The position numbers and the translations under genes were made by a program. A stretch of DNA of 64,000 bases from Streptomyces gossypii (GTDB lineage: Bacteria; Actinomycetota; Actinomycetes; Streptomycetales; Streptomycetaceae), in assembly GCF_025165795.1 (NCBI RefSeq), contig NZ_JAJAGO010000014.1:1-64000 (forward strand). Direction: 5' to 3'. Positions 25,638 to 33,379 of the stretch are shown in pieces; the stretch's first letter is position 1, and each line of letters begins with the position of its first letter. The notes beneath the pieces were generated by a model that saw only the letters and a list, made by a program, of their open reading frames with translations, was not told where the DNA came from and ran no database searches.

Positions 25638-27242
25638 GTGGCCGTTTTGTTGAGCGGGGACGCGAAAAGCGAGGCGGCTCGGCGGCGGACCTTCGCGGTG
25701 ATCAGCCATCCGGACGCGGGAAAGTCGACGTTGACGGAGGCGCTGGCGCTGCATGCGCAGGCGATCACGTCGGCGGGTGCGGTGCACGGGAAGTCGGGTC
25801 GGCGCGGCGTGGCGTCGGACTGGATGGAGATGGAGAAGGCGCGGGGGATTTCGGTGACCTCCGCGGTGATGCAGTTCGAGCACCAGGGCGTGGTGCTGAA
25901 TCTGCTCGACACTCCGGGGCACGCGGATTTCTCCGAGGACACCTATCGGGTGCTGGCCGCCGTCGACTGTGCGGTGATGCTCATCGACGCGGCGAAGGGC
26001 CTGGAGGAGCAGACCCGGAAACTCTTCGACGTATGCCGCCACCGCGGCGTCCCCGTCATCACGTTCATCAACAAGTGGGACCGGCCCGGACGCGAGGCGC
26101 TGGAGCTGCTGGACGAGATCGAGCGGGAGTTCCGCCTCAAGCCCACCCCCGTGACCTGGCCGGTGGGGATGGCGGGCCATCTGCGAGGGATGGTCGACGT
26201 ACGCGATCAGGACCAGATGCTGCGCTACACCCGCGCTCCCGGCGGGGCCAAGGAAGCGGTCGAGGAAACCGTGAGCGCGGAGCGTGCCGCTGCCGAGGAG
26301 GGCGCGGACTGGGTGCAGGCCACCGAGGAGCTGGACCTGCTGCGCGAGACCGGCGGCGTGCACGACCCGGAGGAGTTCCTCGCGGGCAAGACCACCCCGG
26401 TGTTCTTCGGTGCGGCCGTCTCCAACATCGGCGTACGGCTGCTGCTGGACGCCGTCGTCGACATGGCACCGGCGCCCGCACCGCGCGAACTGGAGGGCGG
26501 CGGTGAGCGTCCGGTCGACGCGCCCTTCTCCGGCCTGGTGTTCAAGGTGCAGGCCAACATGGACCGTTCGCACCGCGACCGGATCGCCTTCGTACGCGTC
26601 TGCTCCGGCGTTTTCGAACGCGGCATGACGGTCAAGCAGGCCGCGACCGGCAGGCCCTTCGCGACGAAGTACGCGCACAGCGTGTTCGGCCAGGACCGTA
26701 CCTCGGTGGAGACGGCCTATCCGGGTGACGTCGTCGGCCTGGTCAACGCCGCCGCGCTCCGCGTCGGTGACACGCTCTACACCGAACGCCGTGCGGTCTT
26801 CCCGCCGATGCCCACCTTCGCGCCCGAGCACTTCGCCGTCGTACGCCCCGTCGACATCGGCCGCTCCAAGCAGTTCCGCCGCGGCATCGCCCAACTCGAC
26901 GAAGAAGGCGTGGTGCAGGTCCTCGTCTCCGACCGGCGCGGCGACCAGGCACCGGTGCTGGCGGCGGTCGGACCGATGCAGTTCGACGTGGTCAAGCACC
27001 GGATGGAGAACGAGTTCACCGCGCCGGTGCGGCTGGATCCGCTGGCCTACAGCACGGCACGGGCCACCGATCTGGAGGGCGCCGACGCGCTCAACCGCTC
27101 CCGGCTCGTGCACGGCGAGGCGATGCTCCGCGTCCGCGACAGCGCCTGGCTGGGGCTCTTCCCCAGCCGCTGGCACGTCAGCTCCTTCGAGCGTGAGTTC
27201 CCCGACCTCCCCCTGGAGACTCTGATCGCCGCGCACCAGTAG
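25638..27242 (+). CDS. prfC: Peptide chain release factor 3
   Basis: Translational GTPase of 534 residues that recycles release factors 1 and 2 from the ribosome after termination. G motifs are intact: HPDAGKST at 24-31, RGISVTSAVMQF for switch I, DTPGHADF for switch II and NKWDRPG. The domain 2 and 3 signatures follow, including VFKVQANMDRSHRDRIAFVR and GRSKQFRRGIAQLDEEGVVQV. The start is GTG 25638 with GAGGGA only a few bases away; TTG at 25647 or 25650 is equally possible and would shorten it slightly. A strong terminator follows the stop. Confidence 0.95.
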   Translation: MAVLLSGDAKSEAARRRTFAVISHPDAGKSTLTEALALHAQAITSAGAVHGKSGRRGVASDWMEMEKARGISVTSAVMQFEHQGVVLNLLDTPGHADFSEDTYRVLAAVDCAVMLIDAAKGLEEQTRKLFDVCRHRGVPVITFINKWDRPGREALELLDEIEREFRLKPTPVTWPVGMAGHLRGMVDVRDQDQMLRYTRAPGGAKEAVEETVSAERAAAEEGADWVQATEELDLLRETGGVHDPEEFLAGKTTPVFFGAAVSNIGVRLLLDAVVDMAPAPAPRELEGGGERPVDAPFSGLVFKVQANMDRSHRDRIAFVRVCSGVFERGMTVKQAATGRPFATKYAHSVFGQDRTSVETAYPGDVVGLVNAAALRVGDTLYTERRAVFPPMPTFAPEHFAVVRPVDIGRSKQFRRGIAQLDEEGVVQVLVSDRRGDQAPVLAAVGPMQFDVVKHRMENEFTAPVRLDPLAYSTARATDLEGADALNRSRLVHGEAMLRVRDSAWLGLFPSRWHVSSFEREFPDLPLETLIAAHQ

Positions 27243-27262
27243 GGGCGGGCCGGAGTCCGGCA

Positions 27263-27294
27263 ACGGCCGCCCCCAGGCCAGCGGGGGCGGCCGT
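27263..27294. terminator. Bidirectional terminator after prfC
   Basis: Perfect 12-base stem ACGGCCGCCCCC (27263-27274) and GGGGGCGGCCGT (27283-27294) with an 8-base loop, between the converging prfC and DUF397 genes. Confidence 0.8.
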
Positions 27295-27321
27295 CGCCGT
27301 ACGTCCGGGCGAAGGCGAGGC

Positions 27322-27513
27322 TCAGGCGCCGAACCCGGCGGCGAACTGGGTGAACCGGGTGAACTGGTCGGCGTCGAAGAGGAGCGCGGGCCCGGCGGGG
27401 TGCTTGCTGTCCCGCACGGCGATGCCGCGGTGAGTCCCCCGGACGTCGGCGACCTCGACGCACTGCTGTCCGCCGTCGCTGAACGACGACTTCCACCAGA
27501 CGGCGTCGGTCAT
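27322..27513 (-). CDS. DUF397 small protein (Scr1-type partner)
   Basis: 63-residue DUF397 protein with the diagnostic opening VWWKSSFSDGGQQCVEVAD, the GIAVRDSKHP centre and the FDADQFTRF helix. In Streptomyces these proteins pair with Scr1-type XRE regulators (as in BldB/AbaA-type loci and toxin-antitoxin-like pairs), often as small partners of unknown biochemical role. Here the XRE gene lies just upstream, separated by a 15-codon ORF that overlaps both genes. The ATG at 27513 has no good ribosome site, which supports translation by coupling. Confidence 0.9.
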   Translation of the reverse strand: MTDAVWWKSSFSDGGQQCVEVADVRGTHRGIAVRDSKHPAGPALLFDADQFTRFTQFAAGFGA

Positions 27514-27557
27514 TCGCCCGCGTCGAGGTTGCTCCTACGGTCGTGCTCAGTGGTCAT
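27510..27557 (-). CDS. 15-codon coupling ORF between XRE and DUF397 genes
   Basis: Reads MTTEHDRRSNLDAGE. Its ATG overlaps the XRE stop as ATGA (27554-27557) and its TGA overlaps the DUF397 start as ATGA (27510-27513). A GGAAG ribosome site lies six to seven bases upstream of its own ATG, inside the XRE 3' end. The arrangement would carry ribosomes from the regulator into DUF397 without release. Whether the peptide itself matters is unknown. Confidence 0.5.
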   Translation of the reverse strand: MTTEHDRRSNLDAGE

Positions 27558-28432
27558 TCGGGGCTTCCTTCCATGATCTTTTTAATGGTCTCCCGTGTCC
27601 CTGGCACGGGAAGCGCTGCGGCGCGGATGAGCTCGAAGGCCGATTCAAACGCCTTGACCTCGTCGGTTCCTTCGACGAAGTAGCCGCCCCTGATGTTCTC
27701 CAGGTTGATCACCGTGGGCCAGGGTTCTGGAAAACGGACCACGTGGAACGGGCCCACCATTCCGGGGTGGGCAGGGGCTTCCCTCGGCATGACCTGGATC
27801 GTGATGTTCGGCAGCTCGGTCATGTCGAGCAGGTGTCGGAGCTGATCTCGCATCAGGGACGGGTAGGCGGCCGAGCGGTAGTGCAGCACCGCCTCGTGGA
27901 TGATCGCCCACAGCTTGAGGGAGCCCGTCGGCCTGCTGGCGTCGGTGAGGATGGCTTGCCGCTTCTTCCTGATCTCCGTAAGTGCGTTCACGTCGTCCTG
28001 GGTGAGCTGTGGTGCGGTCCCGGCGATGATCTCCCGCGCGTACGCGCCGATCTGAAGAAGGCCGGGAATGAGGCCCTGGGCGTAGATGTGGGCGCTCTCG
28101 GCGTCTTCTTCGAGGCCGATGTAGTCGCGGTAGCCGTCGGCGACGACATCGCCGTATGTCGTCCACCATCCGGTCTTGTTGGCGTCTTTGGCCAGCCCCT
28201 CCAGGGCCGTGATGACGGCCTGGTCTGTCACTCCGTAGTGCGCCAGGAGTGGAGCGACTTCCTTGATCGGCATGTGTGCCTTGGCGTTTTCGATGCGTGA
28301 CACCTTGCTGGGGTCCCATCGCATGGCTTCCGCCGTGGTGTCGATGCTGACGCCCGCCTGGTTGCGCAGCCTGCGCAAGGCTCCACCAAGGCGCCGGCGC
28401 CGGACTGTCGGAACGAGACGAACGGTTGCCAT
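27554..28432 (-). CDS. Scr1-family XRE regulator (DUF5753)
   Basis: 292-residue regulator. N-terminal XRE helix-turn-helix at about 12-65: LGGALRRLRNQAGVSIDTTA, then WDPSKVSRIEN. The remaining 200 residues are the DUF5753 domain, seen in EDAESAHIYAQGLIPGLLQ, YAREIIAG and the late NITIQVMPREAPAHPGMVGPF stretch. Family members act with DUF397 proteins encoded next to them. ATG at 28432; the longer upstream frame lacks a ribosome site. It is divergent from the truncated kinase gene, whose remnant starts only a few bases away. Confidence 0.92.
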   Translation of the reverse strand: MATVRLVPTVRRRRLGGALRRLRNQAGVSIDTTAEAMRWDPSKVSRIENAKAHMPIKEVAPLLAHYGVTDQAVITALEGLAKDANKTGWWTTYGDVVADGYRDYIGLEEDAESAHIYAQGLIPGLLQIGAYAREIIAGTAPQLTQDDVNALTEIRKKRQAILTDASRPTGSLKLWAIIHEAVLHYRSAAYPSLMRDQLRHLLDMTELPNITIQVMPREAPAHPGMVGPFHVVRFPEPWPTVINLENIRGGYFVEGTDEVKAFESAFELIRAAALPVPGTRETIKKIMEGSPE

Positions 28433-28445
28433 CGTGTGCCTTGCC

Positions 28446-28832
28446 TTGGCCTGCGGCCCCGACGGCGCCACCGGCCGCACTCCCTATCGCGGTGCCCTCA
28501 CCCACACCACCGCGCCGGAGACCGCCGCCGCCCTCCTCGGCACCGACGACACCACCCATATCCAGGCCGCCCCCGCAGCCGACGTGTGGTCACTCGGCGC
28601 CACCCTGTTCTGGTGCTGGACAGGCCGCCGCCCCTTCGCATACGAGGACGAAACTGACCGTCCCGAAAAACTGCGCATCATCGCCGCCGCATCCCCCACT
28701 CCACTACGCCACGCCCGGCCTTGGCCTTTTCCCGAACTCGAAACCCTCATCGCCGCTTGCCTGTCCGGCAACCCAGCCAAGCGGCCGACTGCCGTCGAAC
28801 TCGCCCACGGGGCTGGGGGACCGACGCCGTGA
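28446..28832 (+). pseudogene. C-terminal remnant of a Ser/Thr protein kinase
   Basis: The frame carries only the C-lobe of a Hanks-type kinase: the TAPE motif that ends the activation loop, ADVWSLGATLFWCWTGRRPF (subdomain IX) and LIAACLSGNPAKRPTAVEL (subdomain XI with its Arg). The glycine loop, Lys, HRD and DFG are all absent because the open frame begins beside the XRE start. It has no plausible start codon with a ribosome site. The XRE locus probably replaced or deleted the kinase N-lobe. Its stop overlaps the next gene as GTGA, indicating a former kinase-acetyltransferase operon. Confidence 0.75.
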
Positions 28833-29301
28833 CCACGCCGCGAAGAGCCACTGCGGCCGATGCGCACGAACTCGCCCGCCTACGAGCCGTCATGTTCGTC
28901 TCCCTCGGCACCCTGCTGATCCAGCATGGACCGCCTACTGTGCCCGCGCACTGGCCCGACTCCTGAACACCGAGCTGTCAATCGCCGCGTACGTCGTGGA
29001 CGACGGCACCGGCCGACTCCTGTCCTGCGCAGTCGGCCGCTACACTCCCCGATTGCTGCCCAGCGCCCGCACCATCGCCGCCAATGTCGGAGAAATCGTC
29101 TCCGTCGCCACCGATCCCGACCATCGCCGCAACGGCTACGCTCACGCCTGCACCACCGCCGTCATGAGCTGGCTCGCCGAGCATGACGTGTCAGACGTCC
29201 GCCTGCGCGCCTCCCCGGACGGACGGCCGTTGTACGAGGGGATGGGATTCGAGGTGATCACGGACGTGTTCATGTCCTGGCGCCCGCCGCCCGCCACGTG
29301 A
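28829..29301 (+). pseudogene. Frameshifted GNAT acetyltransferase
   Basis: Begins at GTG 28829 as VTTPRRATAADAHELARLRAVMFVSLG, then leaves frame near 28900-28925 and would stop at 28966. The rest of a GNAT domain continues in another frame as WTAYCARALARLLNTELSIA, IVSVATDPDHRRNGYAHACT (acetyl-CoA loop) and LYEGMGFEVITDVFMSW, ending at 29301. A one-base indel explains it. The two parts together are about 155 residues, a normal GNAT length, so the gene was lost recently. Confidence 0.75.
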
Positions 29302-29517
29302 CACACCGGAAGGACCGACCGGTCGGCGCATCGCCGTGGGCCGCACCGCTCGCGGGCGCGTCCACCGCAGGACGGTGAGTGGGAAGGATCGCCCTCGTAC
29401 CGGCGTACTCGGGCGACTGAAGACAACGCAGCGAGGACGGGGTCTCCTCAGGCCCGCAGGGCCGAGGGGACGGGTGCCGGGCGTCGCAGAGATCCGAGAA
29501 GATCGTCCGGAGAGGGC

Positions 29518-29967
29518 CTAGATATCCGCGCAGATCCGGCGGGCCTTTGCCAAGTCCTTCTTCGCCTTGGCGTCGAATTCGAAGAGCCGGGCGTGACGCT
29601 GCTGCGCCCGGCTGAGGCTCTCCGACAGCGACTTGTACGCCGGGTCGCCCGCAGCCGCTGCGGCGGACAGGGTGATGGCTCCGTTCCAGCGGTTGAGGGC
29701 CACCAGGCCCTCGTCGCCCTTCGCCGGGTACTTCGACTCGTCGAACCCGGCGAGGGCGTCGCATGCGCCGCGCGCATCGGCCGCCGGTCCAGTCTTGGAC
29801 GTGGATTCGCCTTCGTCCCCCGTGATCGCCCAAGCCGCCCCCACGCCTGCGCCACCCAGCAGCAGCCCGAGCGTCAGGGCTGCCACCAGCAGGCCGGTGC
29901 GACGTGGCGCGCCGTCAGACGAGTGCGGGCCGGTGGGTATGGGCGGGGCGGGAGGCTGCTGCTGCAT
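29518..29967 (-). CDS. Membrane-anchored protein of unknown function
   Basis: 149 residues. A proline-rich cytoplasmic N-terminus (PPAPPIPTG) is followed by one membrane segment at about 24-48 (GLLVAALTLGLLLGGAGVGAAWAI) and an exported domain. That domain has two cysteines, in GACDALAGF and RRICADI, that could form a disulfide closing a helical hairpin, and an Ala-rich helix with KSLSESLSRAQQRHARLF. Similar one-pass anchored proteins are common in Streptomyces without assigned roles. ATG at 29967. Confidence 0.65.
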   Translation of the reverse strand: MQQQPPAPPIPTGPHSSDGAPRRTGLLVAALTLGLLLGGAGVGAAWAITGDEGESTSKTGPAADARGACDALAGFDESKYPAKGDEGLVALNRWNGAITLSAAAAAGDPAYKSLSESLSRAQQRHARLFEFDAKAKKDLAKARRICADI

Positions 29968-30206
29968 GGCCCTGACCGTACAGGGCCTGCCTCCCGCGTC
30001 GCACGCGGACCGGCCCTCTTCTCAGCGCCGCAGAAGGGCGAAGCGGCGCCCGGCGCAGTCAGGGCTCACGGTCGGACCTTGGTGCTTGCCCCCGCGAGTC
30101 CACCGCCGGTCCGGATGGGGCAACATTGCCTGACGCGGCACCAAGCCCCGTCCGGGCGGTCTTCTCGGGCCTGCGGCGCCCGGCACCCGTTCGAGGAGCC
30201 GAGTCC

Positions 30207-30469
30207 TACGCGGAGGAGCTGCGCGCATCCTTCCGACCTTACCGGGCAGCGGCGACGGCCTGACGAGCAGATCGCCGCCACGGGGGCCAACGTGATCTTG
30301 TGGAACTCCGCACCGGCGCTCGTGTCGAGAGCTACCTGAGCGCTACGGGCCCTGGAAGACCGCGCACGAACGGCTGCGGATCTGGACCGCGGACGGCACC
30401 GGGGAACACATCCTCGACCAGGTCATCGTCAAGGACGACTCCGTCGGCATCCCTCGACCCGCGCGGTGA
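30207..30469 (+). pseudogene. N-terminal remnant of an IS5-family transposase
   Basis: From 30338 the frame reads ERYGPWKTAHERLRIWTADG, then HILDQVIVKDDSVG before a stop. This is the conserved IS5-family N-terminus. In another frame just upstream, LRTGARVESYL matches the usual LRTGVPWRDLP that precedes ERYGPW. The DDE core is missing. A matching C-terminal fragment lies at 32035-32149, so one element may have been split by later insertions or deletions. Confidence 0.65.
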
Positions 30470-30492
30470 TGCGCGAGCGCGCTTCGTTCACC

Positions 30493-30675
30493 AGCCCGGA
30501 GGCGAGCGATCACATCGCTCGCCGCCGCGCGAAGGCGCAGCAGAGCAAGGGCCGCAAGACGGCAGGCATCGACAGGGAACGAGCACTGCGCTGGAACCTG
30601 AGTGGGAAGTCCGGTTCGAATCACGCTCCTACGGATTCCGGCCAGGTCGCGGATGCCACGACGCCATCCAGGTGA
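30493..30675 (+). pseudogene. Fragments of a group II intron reverse transcriptase/maturase
   Basis: RRAKAQQSKGRKTAGID in one frame is the LtrA-type region before RT block 1. Shortly after, another frame reads EWEVRFESRSYGFRPGRG then CHDAIQ, the strongly conserved RT segment. The 60 or so residues normally between them are missing, as is everything downstream (YADD box, maturase domain). Intron RNA domains are not recognisable. It directly abuts the IS5 remnant, consistent with retrohoming into an IS. Confidence 0.7.
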
Positions 30676-30707
30676 TTCCTGTGGTCCGCATGTTGATCCA
30701 ACGGAGA

Positions 30708-31130
30708 CTACGATCTGGCGGTCTCCTGCCGGAGCTGGTGCGTGAAGCGGCGGAGGAGGTCCAACGCCTTTTGGTGATCGGCCTTGCGATCCGCTCTGCC
30801 GTCGGTGGGGCGGGTGCGCCAGACCTGGCGGGCGAGAGCATCGGCGAGATCGACGGTGTCACCGGTGCACAGGAGGTAGAGGGATGAACGGGCCTCCTGC
30901 ATCCGGTCCGTCAACTCGTTGGCACCAGCCCCGTCGTCGCCCAACTGCGTTTCCTTGAGGCAGTCGAGTAGCTGAACCACAGTGGTGTTGAAGCCGATCC
31001 CGGTTTTGAGCTTCTGTTCGCGGAGCCACATGCGGCCCTGCCGGCGCGCAGTGAATCACGACCCGAACACGGCCCCCATGAGGCCGATACCAGCCCCGAT
31101 GGCCACGGACAGGACGTTCTCCACGGTCAT
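30708..31130 (-). pseudogene. Small membrane-anchored protein gene with one internal TGA
   Basis: From ATG 31130 (GGGGGGAG directly upstream) the frame gives a 24-residue start with one membrane helix, ENVLSVAIGAGIGLMGAVFG, then TGA at 31056-31058, then continues without interruption as FTARRQGRMWLREQKLK and a helical, charged domain of about 110 residues to 30708. A single G-to-A change from TGG explains the stop. Together they form a common type: N-terminal anchor followed by RRQ..R.REQ and a cytoplasmic helical domain. Alternatively the distal part is translated alone from ATG 31031. Confidence 0.55.
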
Positions 31131-31273
31131 CTCCCCCCGGCGTGCAGACGACGCCAGGCCACACAAGCCATCAACGGAGCCGTGGCGGACCCGATGAGCG
31201 CGCTCTCATCAAGGATTCGGTGATCCGAACGAAACGGCCTGACGCCGCTGGCGCTCCGATCCTCGCCTGCGGC

Positions 31274-31317
31274 TTGGTCTCACCTGCCCCGGCTGGGCCG
31301 CCGGCAGGTGAGACCAA
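31274..31317 (-). terminator. Strong stem-loop after the DHFR-like gene
   Basis: Perfect 15-base arms TTGGTCTCACCTGCC (31274-31288) and GGCAGGTGAGACCAA (31303-31317) with a 14-base loop, 11 bases after the stop at 31328. Confidence 0.75.
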
Positions 31318-31327
31318 CCGGTGCGGC

Positions 31328-31885
31328 TCAGCGGGTCCGGTAGCGCGCGTAGATCAGTCCGCTGCCGAAGGCACGCTCCTCGACCAGTTCGAGATCGAGG
31401 CGCACGCCGTCGGGGAAGAACCGCTTGCCGCCGCCGACCACGCTCGTGGTGATGAACAGGTGGTACTCGTCCACCAGGCCGGCCGCGATCGCCTGGGCCG
31501 CGAGGTTCGGGCCGTCGACGGTGAGGTCGTGATCAGACTCGGCCTTGAGCTTGCGCACCGCGTCCGGGTCGAAGGTCCGCTCGATCCTTGTCTTCGCGCT
31601 GGACACCGACTCAAGCGTCGTGCTGTACACGATCTTCTCCGCGGCCTGCCAGTCGCGGGTGTACTGCAGGACGTGCGGCGGCTGGTCGGGCTCGGCGTGC
31701 GCGGTCTCCCAGTAGACCATCGTCTCGTACATCCGTCGGCCGTAGAGGTAGGTGCCGACAGGGCGGAAGAGGTCGTTGATGAAGGTGTGCACCTCCTGGT
31801 CCTCGGCCCCGGTGCCGATGTCGCCCTCCGCCGCCTTGGTGTAGCCGTCGAGCGAGGTGATCATCGAGTAGATGAGCTTGGCCAT
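31328..31885 (-). CDS. DHFR/RibD C-terminal-like reductase family protein
   Basis: 185-residue relative of the 24389 protein: KLIYSMITSLDGYTKAAEGD at the start, YLYGRRMYETMVYWET near 46-61, IVYSTTLESV near 86-95, TVDGPNLAAQAIAAGLVDEY and FGSGLIYARY at the end. It is expected to bind NADPH; no substrate can be assigned. ATG at 31885 has AGGAG seven to eight bases upstream. It is flanked by insertion-sequence remnants on both sides but itself looks intact and has normal codon use. Confidence 0.87.
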   Translation of the reverse strand: MAKLIYSMITSLDGYTKAAEGDIGTGAEDQEVHTFINDLFRPVGTYLYGRRMYETMVYWETAHAEPDQPPHVLQYTRDWQAAEKIVYSTTLESVSSAKTRIERTFDPDAVRKLKAESDHDLTVDGPNLAAQAIAAGLVDEYHLFITTSVVGGGKRFFPDGVRLDLELVEERAFGSGLIYARYRTR

Positions 31886-32034
31886 GCGTCTCCTTCGGGT
31901 TCGACCGCGTCGGTCTGCCGGCGGTCCTGCAGGCTCTGACCTCCGCACGACCCGGAACTCATCGCTCGGCTGGCCGACCGGTTCCGTCAATCGTCAGATT
32001 CCGGACGAAGCGCACCGCGTCGGCGGGTTGCCCG

Positions 32035-32149
32035 CACAGTTCCGCGCCCTGGCCACCCGCTACGCGAAGCGAGGGCCTGCTACCGGTCGGAGATCATCAT
32101 TGCGGCCATCGTGTCGTGGCTGCGCACCGACTCACAGGACACGCCCTAG
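32035..32149 (+). pseudogene. C-terminal remnant of an IS5-family transposase
   Basis: PAQFRALATRYAKR in one frame and CYRSEIIIAAIVSWLRTDSQ followed by DTP and a stop in another match the common IS5-type ending (FRGLATRYDK...Y...I..A.I..WLR). One frameshift separates them. The XRE stop codon shares its last bases. Likely related to the N-terminal fragment at 30207-30469. Confidence 0.55.
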
Positions 32150-32412
32150 GAGGCTTCACTCAGGGCGGGGTCCGAGCGCCAGATGATGGCGAGTTCGGGC
32201 AGTGGTACGCCGAGGACCTCGCTGAGCCGGACGATGGTGCCGAACGCGGGCGTCGGCAGCCGGCCGGTCTCGATCTTGCGGAGCGTCTCCGGCGAGATCT
32301 CTGCCGCCAAGGCAACTTCGACGGGGCTGCGTCCGGCCCGAGCCGAGCGCAATGCGGCCCCGAGGCGTCGGCCCGCCTCGATCTGTTCGGGGGCGAGCGG
32401 ATGGCGAACCAT
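32146..32412 (-). CDS. XRE-type regulator divergent from map
   Basis: 88-residue protein that is little more than an XRE helix-turn-helix (about 10-70): QIEAGRRLGAALRSARAGRS, VEVALAAEISPETLRKIETG and FGTIVRLSEVLGVPLPELA. It can only be a DNA-binding protein. The start is ATG 32412 or GTG 32418; neither has a ribosome site, so the message may be leaderless. A perfect palindrome lies 50-63 bases upstream, between it and the divergent methionine aminopeptidase gene, which is its likely target. Confidence 0.82.
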   Translation of the reverse strand: MVRHPLAPEQIEAGRRLGAALRSARAGRSPVEVALAAEISPETLRKIETGRLPTPAFGTIVRLSEVLGVPLPELAIIWRSDPALSEAS

Positions 32413-32461
32413 GCGCACATGCTAGAGCCGCAGGTGACCGGCGGCAACCACTTCACCCCCT

Positions 32462-32475
32462 GGTATAAATATACC
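32462..32475. promoter_or_regulatory. Operator/promoter palindrome between XRE and map
   Basis: GGTATA-AA-TATACC, a perfect dyad apart from its AA centre, in a very GC-rich background. It contains a TATAAAT -10-like box placed 32 bases before the map start. A repressor bound here would block the map promoter and probably the XRE promoter. Confidence 0.65.
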
Positions 32476-32506
32476 TGTCGGTCGCCCCGGGGAATCGAGG
32501 AACGCA

Positions 32507-33325
32507 GTGATCGAGCACAAATCTCCCAAAGACATCGAGCGTATGCACGTCACCGGACAGTTCGTCGGCCAGGTGCTGGCTGAGCTCGGTGACCTCGCCG
32601 CAGTAGGGGTCAACCTGCTGGACCTGGAGCATCACGCTCGCCGCCTGATCAAGGAGCGCGGCGCGGAGTCCTGCTACTGGGACTACGAGCCCTCGTTCGG
32701 CAAGGGCCCGTTCCGCAACGTGGTGTGCCTCTCGGTCAACGATGCCGTGCTGCACGGACTGCCGCACAGCTACAAGCTGCGCGACGGTGATTTGCTGACC
32801 ATGGATATGGCGGTGCGCATCGACGGCTGGGCAGCGGACTCGGCCCACTCCGTGATCGTCGGCACCCCGGCCGAGGAGGACCTGCGGCTGATCGAGGCCA
32901 CCGAGGTCGCCCTGGAAGCCGCGATCAAGGTCGCCCAGCCCGGCAACAAACTCGGGGACATCTCGGCGGCCATCGGCGCGGTCGCCGCCGCGTACGGCTA
33001 CCCCGTCAACCTGGAGTTCGGCGGCCACGGTATCGGCCGCACGATGCACGAGGACCTGCACATCCCCAACGACGGCCGCCCCGGCCGGGGCTGGAAGCTG
33101 CGTCCGGGCCTGACGATTGCGATCGAGCCCTGGTTCGCCGCCGGCACCAACAAGATCGTCTTTGACCCGGACGGCTGGACGATCCGCTCGGCCGACGGCT
33201 CGCGCACCGCTCATTCCGAGCACACGGTCGCCATCACCGAGACCGACCCCCTCGTGCTCACCCGGCGCCCTCGAAGCAACAAGGGGAGGGAAGGCCAGCG
33301 GGAACCATCGGCGACCGGTCGCTGA
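32507..33325 (+). CDS. map: Type I methionine aminopeptidase
   Basis: Removes the initiator methionine from nascent proteins using two metal ions. The 272-residue pita-bread fold protein shows VCLSVNDAVLHGLPHSYKL with the substrate His, metal ligands D in LLTMDMAV and D in WAADSAHSV, H in GGHGIGRTMHED, E in IAIEPW and E in AHSEHT. The GTG at 32507 has GAGG eight bases upstream. It has about 20 extra basic residues at the C-terminus. Streptomycetes usually have a housekeeping copy beside ribosomal protein genes; this one sits alone with a private XRE regulator, so it is probably an accessory, conditionally expressed copy. Confidence 0.92.
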   Translation: MIEHKSPKDIERMHVTGQFVGQVLAELGDLAAVGVNLLDLEHHARRLIKERGAESCYWDYEPSFGKGPFRNVVCLSVNDAVLHGLPHSYKLRDGDLLTMDMAVRIDGWAADSAHSVIVGTPAEEDLRLIEATEVALEAAIKVAQPGNKLGDISAAIGAVAAAYGYPVNLEFGGHGIGRTMHEDLHIPNDGRPGRGWKLRPGLTIAIEPWFAAGTNKIVFDPDGWTIRSADGSRTAHSEHTVAITETDPLVLTRRPRSNKGREGQREPSATGR

Positions 33326-33379
33326 CGAGGCTTCGTCGAGAACGGCCCCAGGTGGCCGACGGCACGGCGACCGCGGTGC

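Noticed and set aside
23967..27263. A 1098-codon open frame antisense to tetR, DHFR-like, GNAT and prfC genes
   Set aside because: It crosses four well-supported genes, its product is Arg/Pro/His-rich low complexity with no domain, and such frames are expected opposite GC-rich codons.
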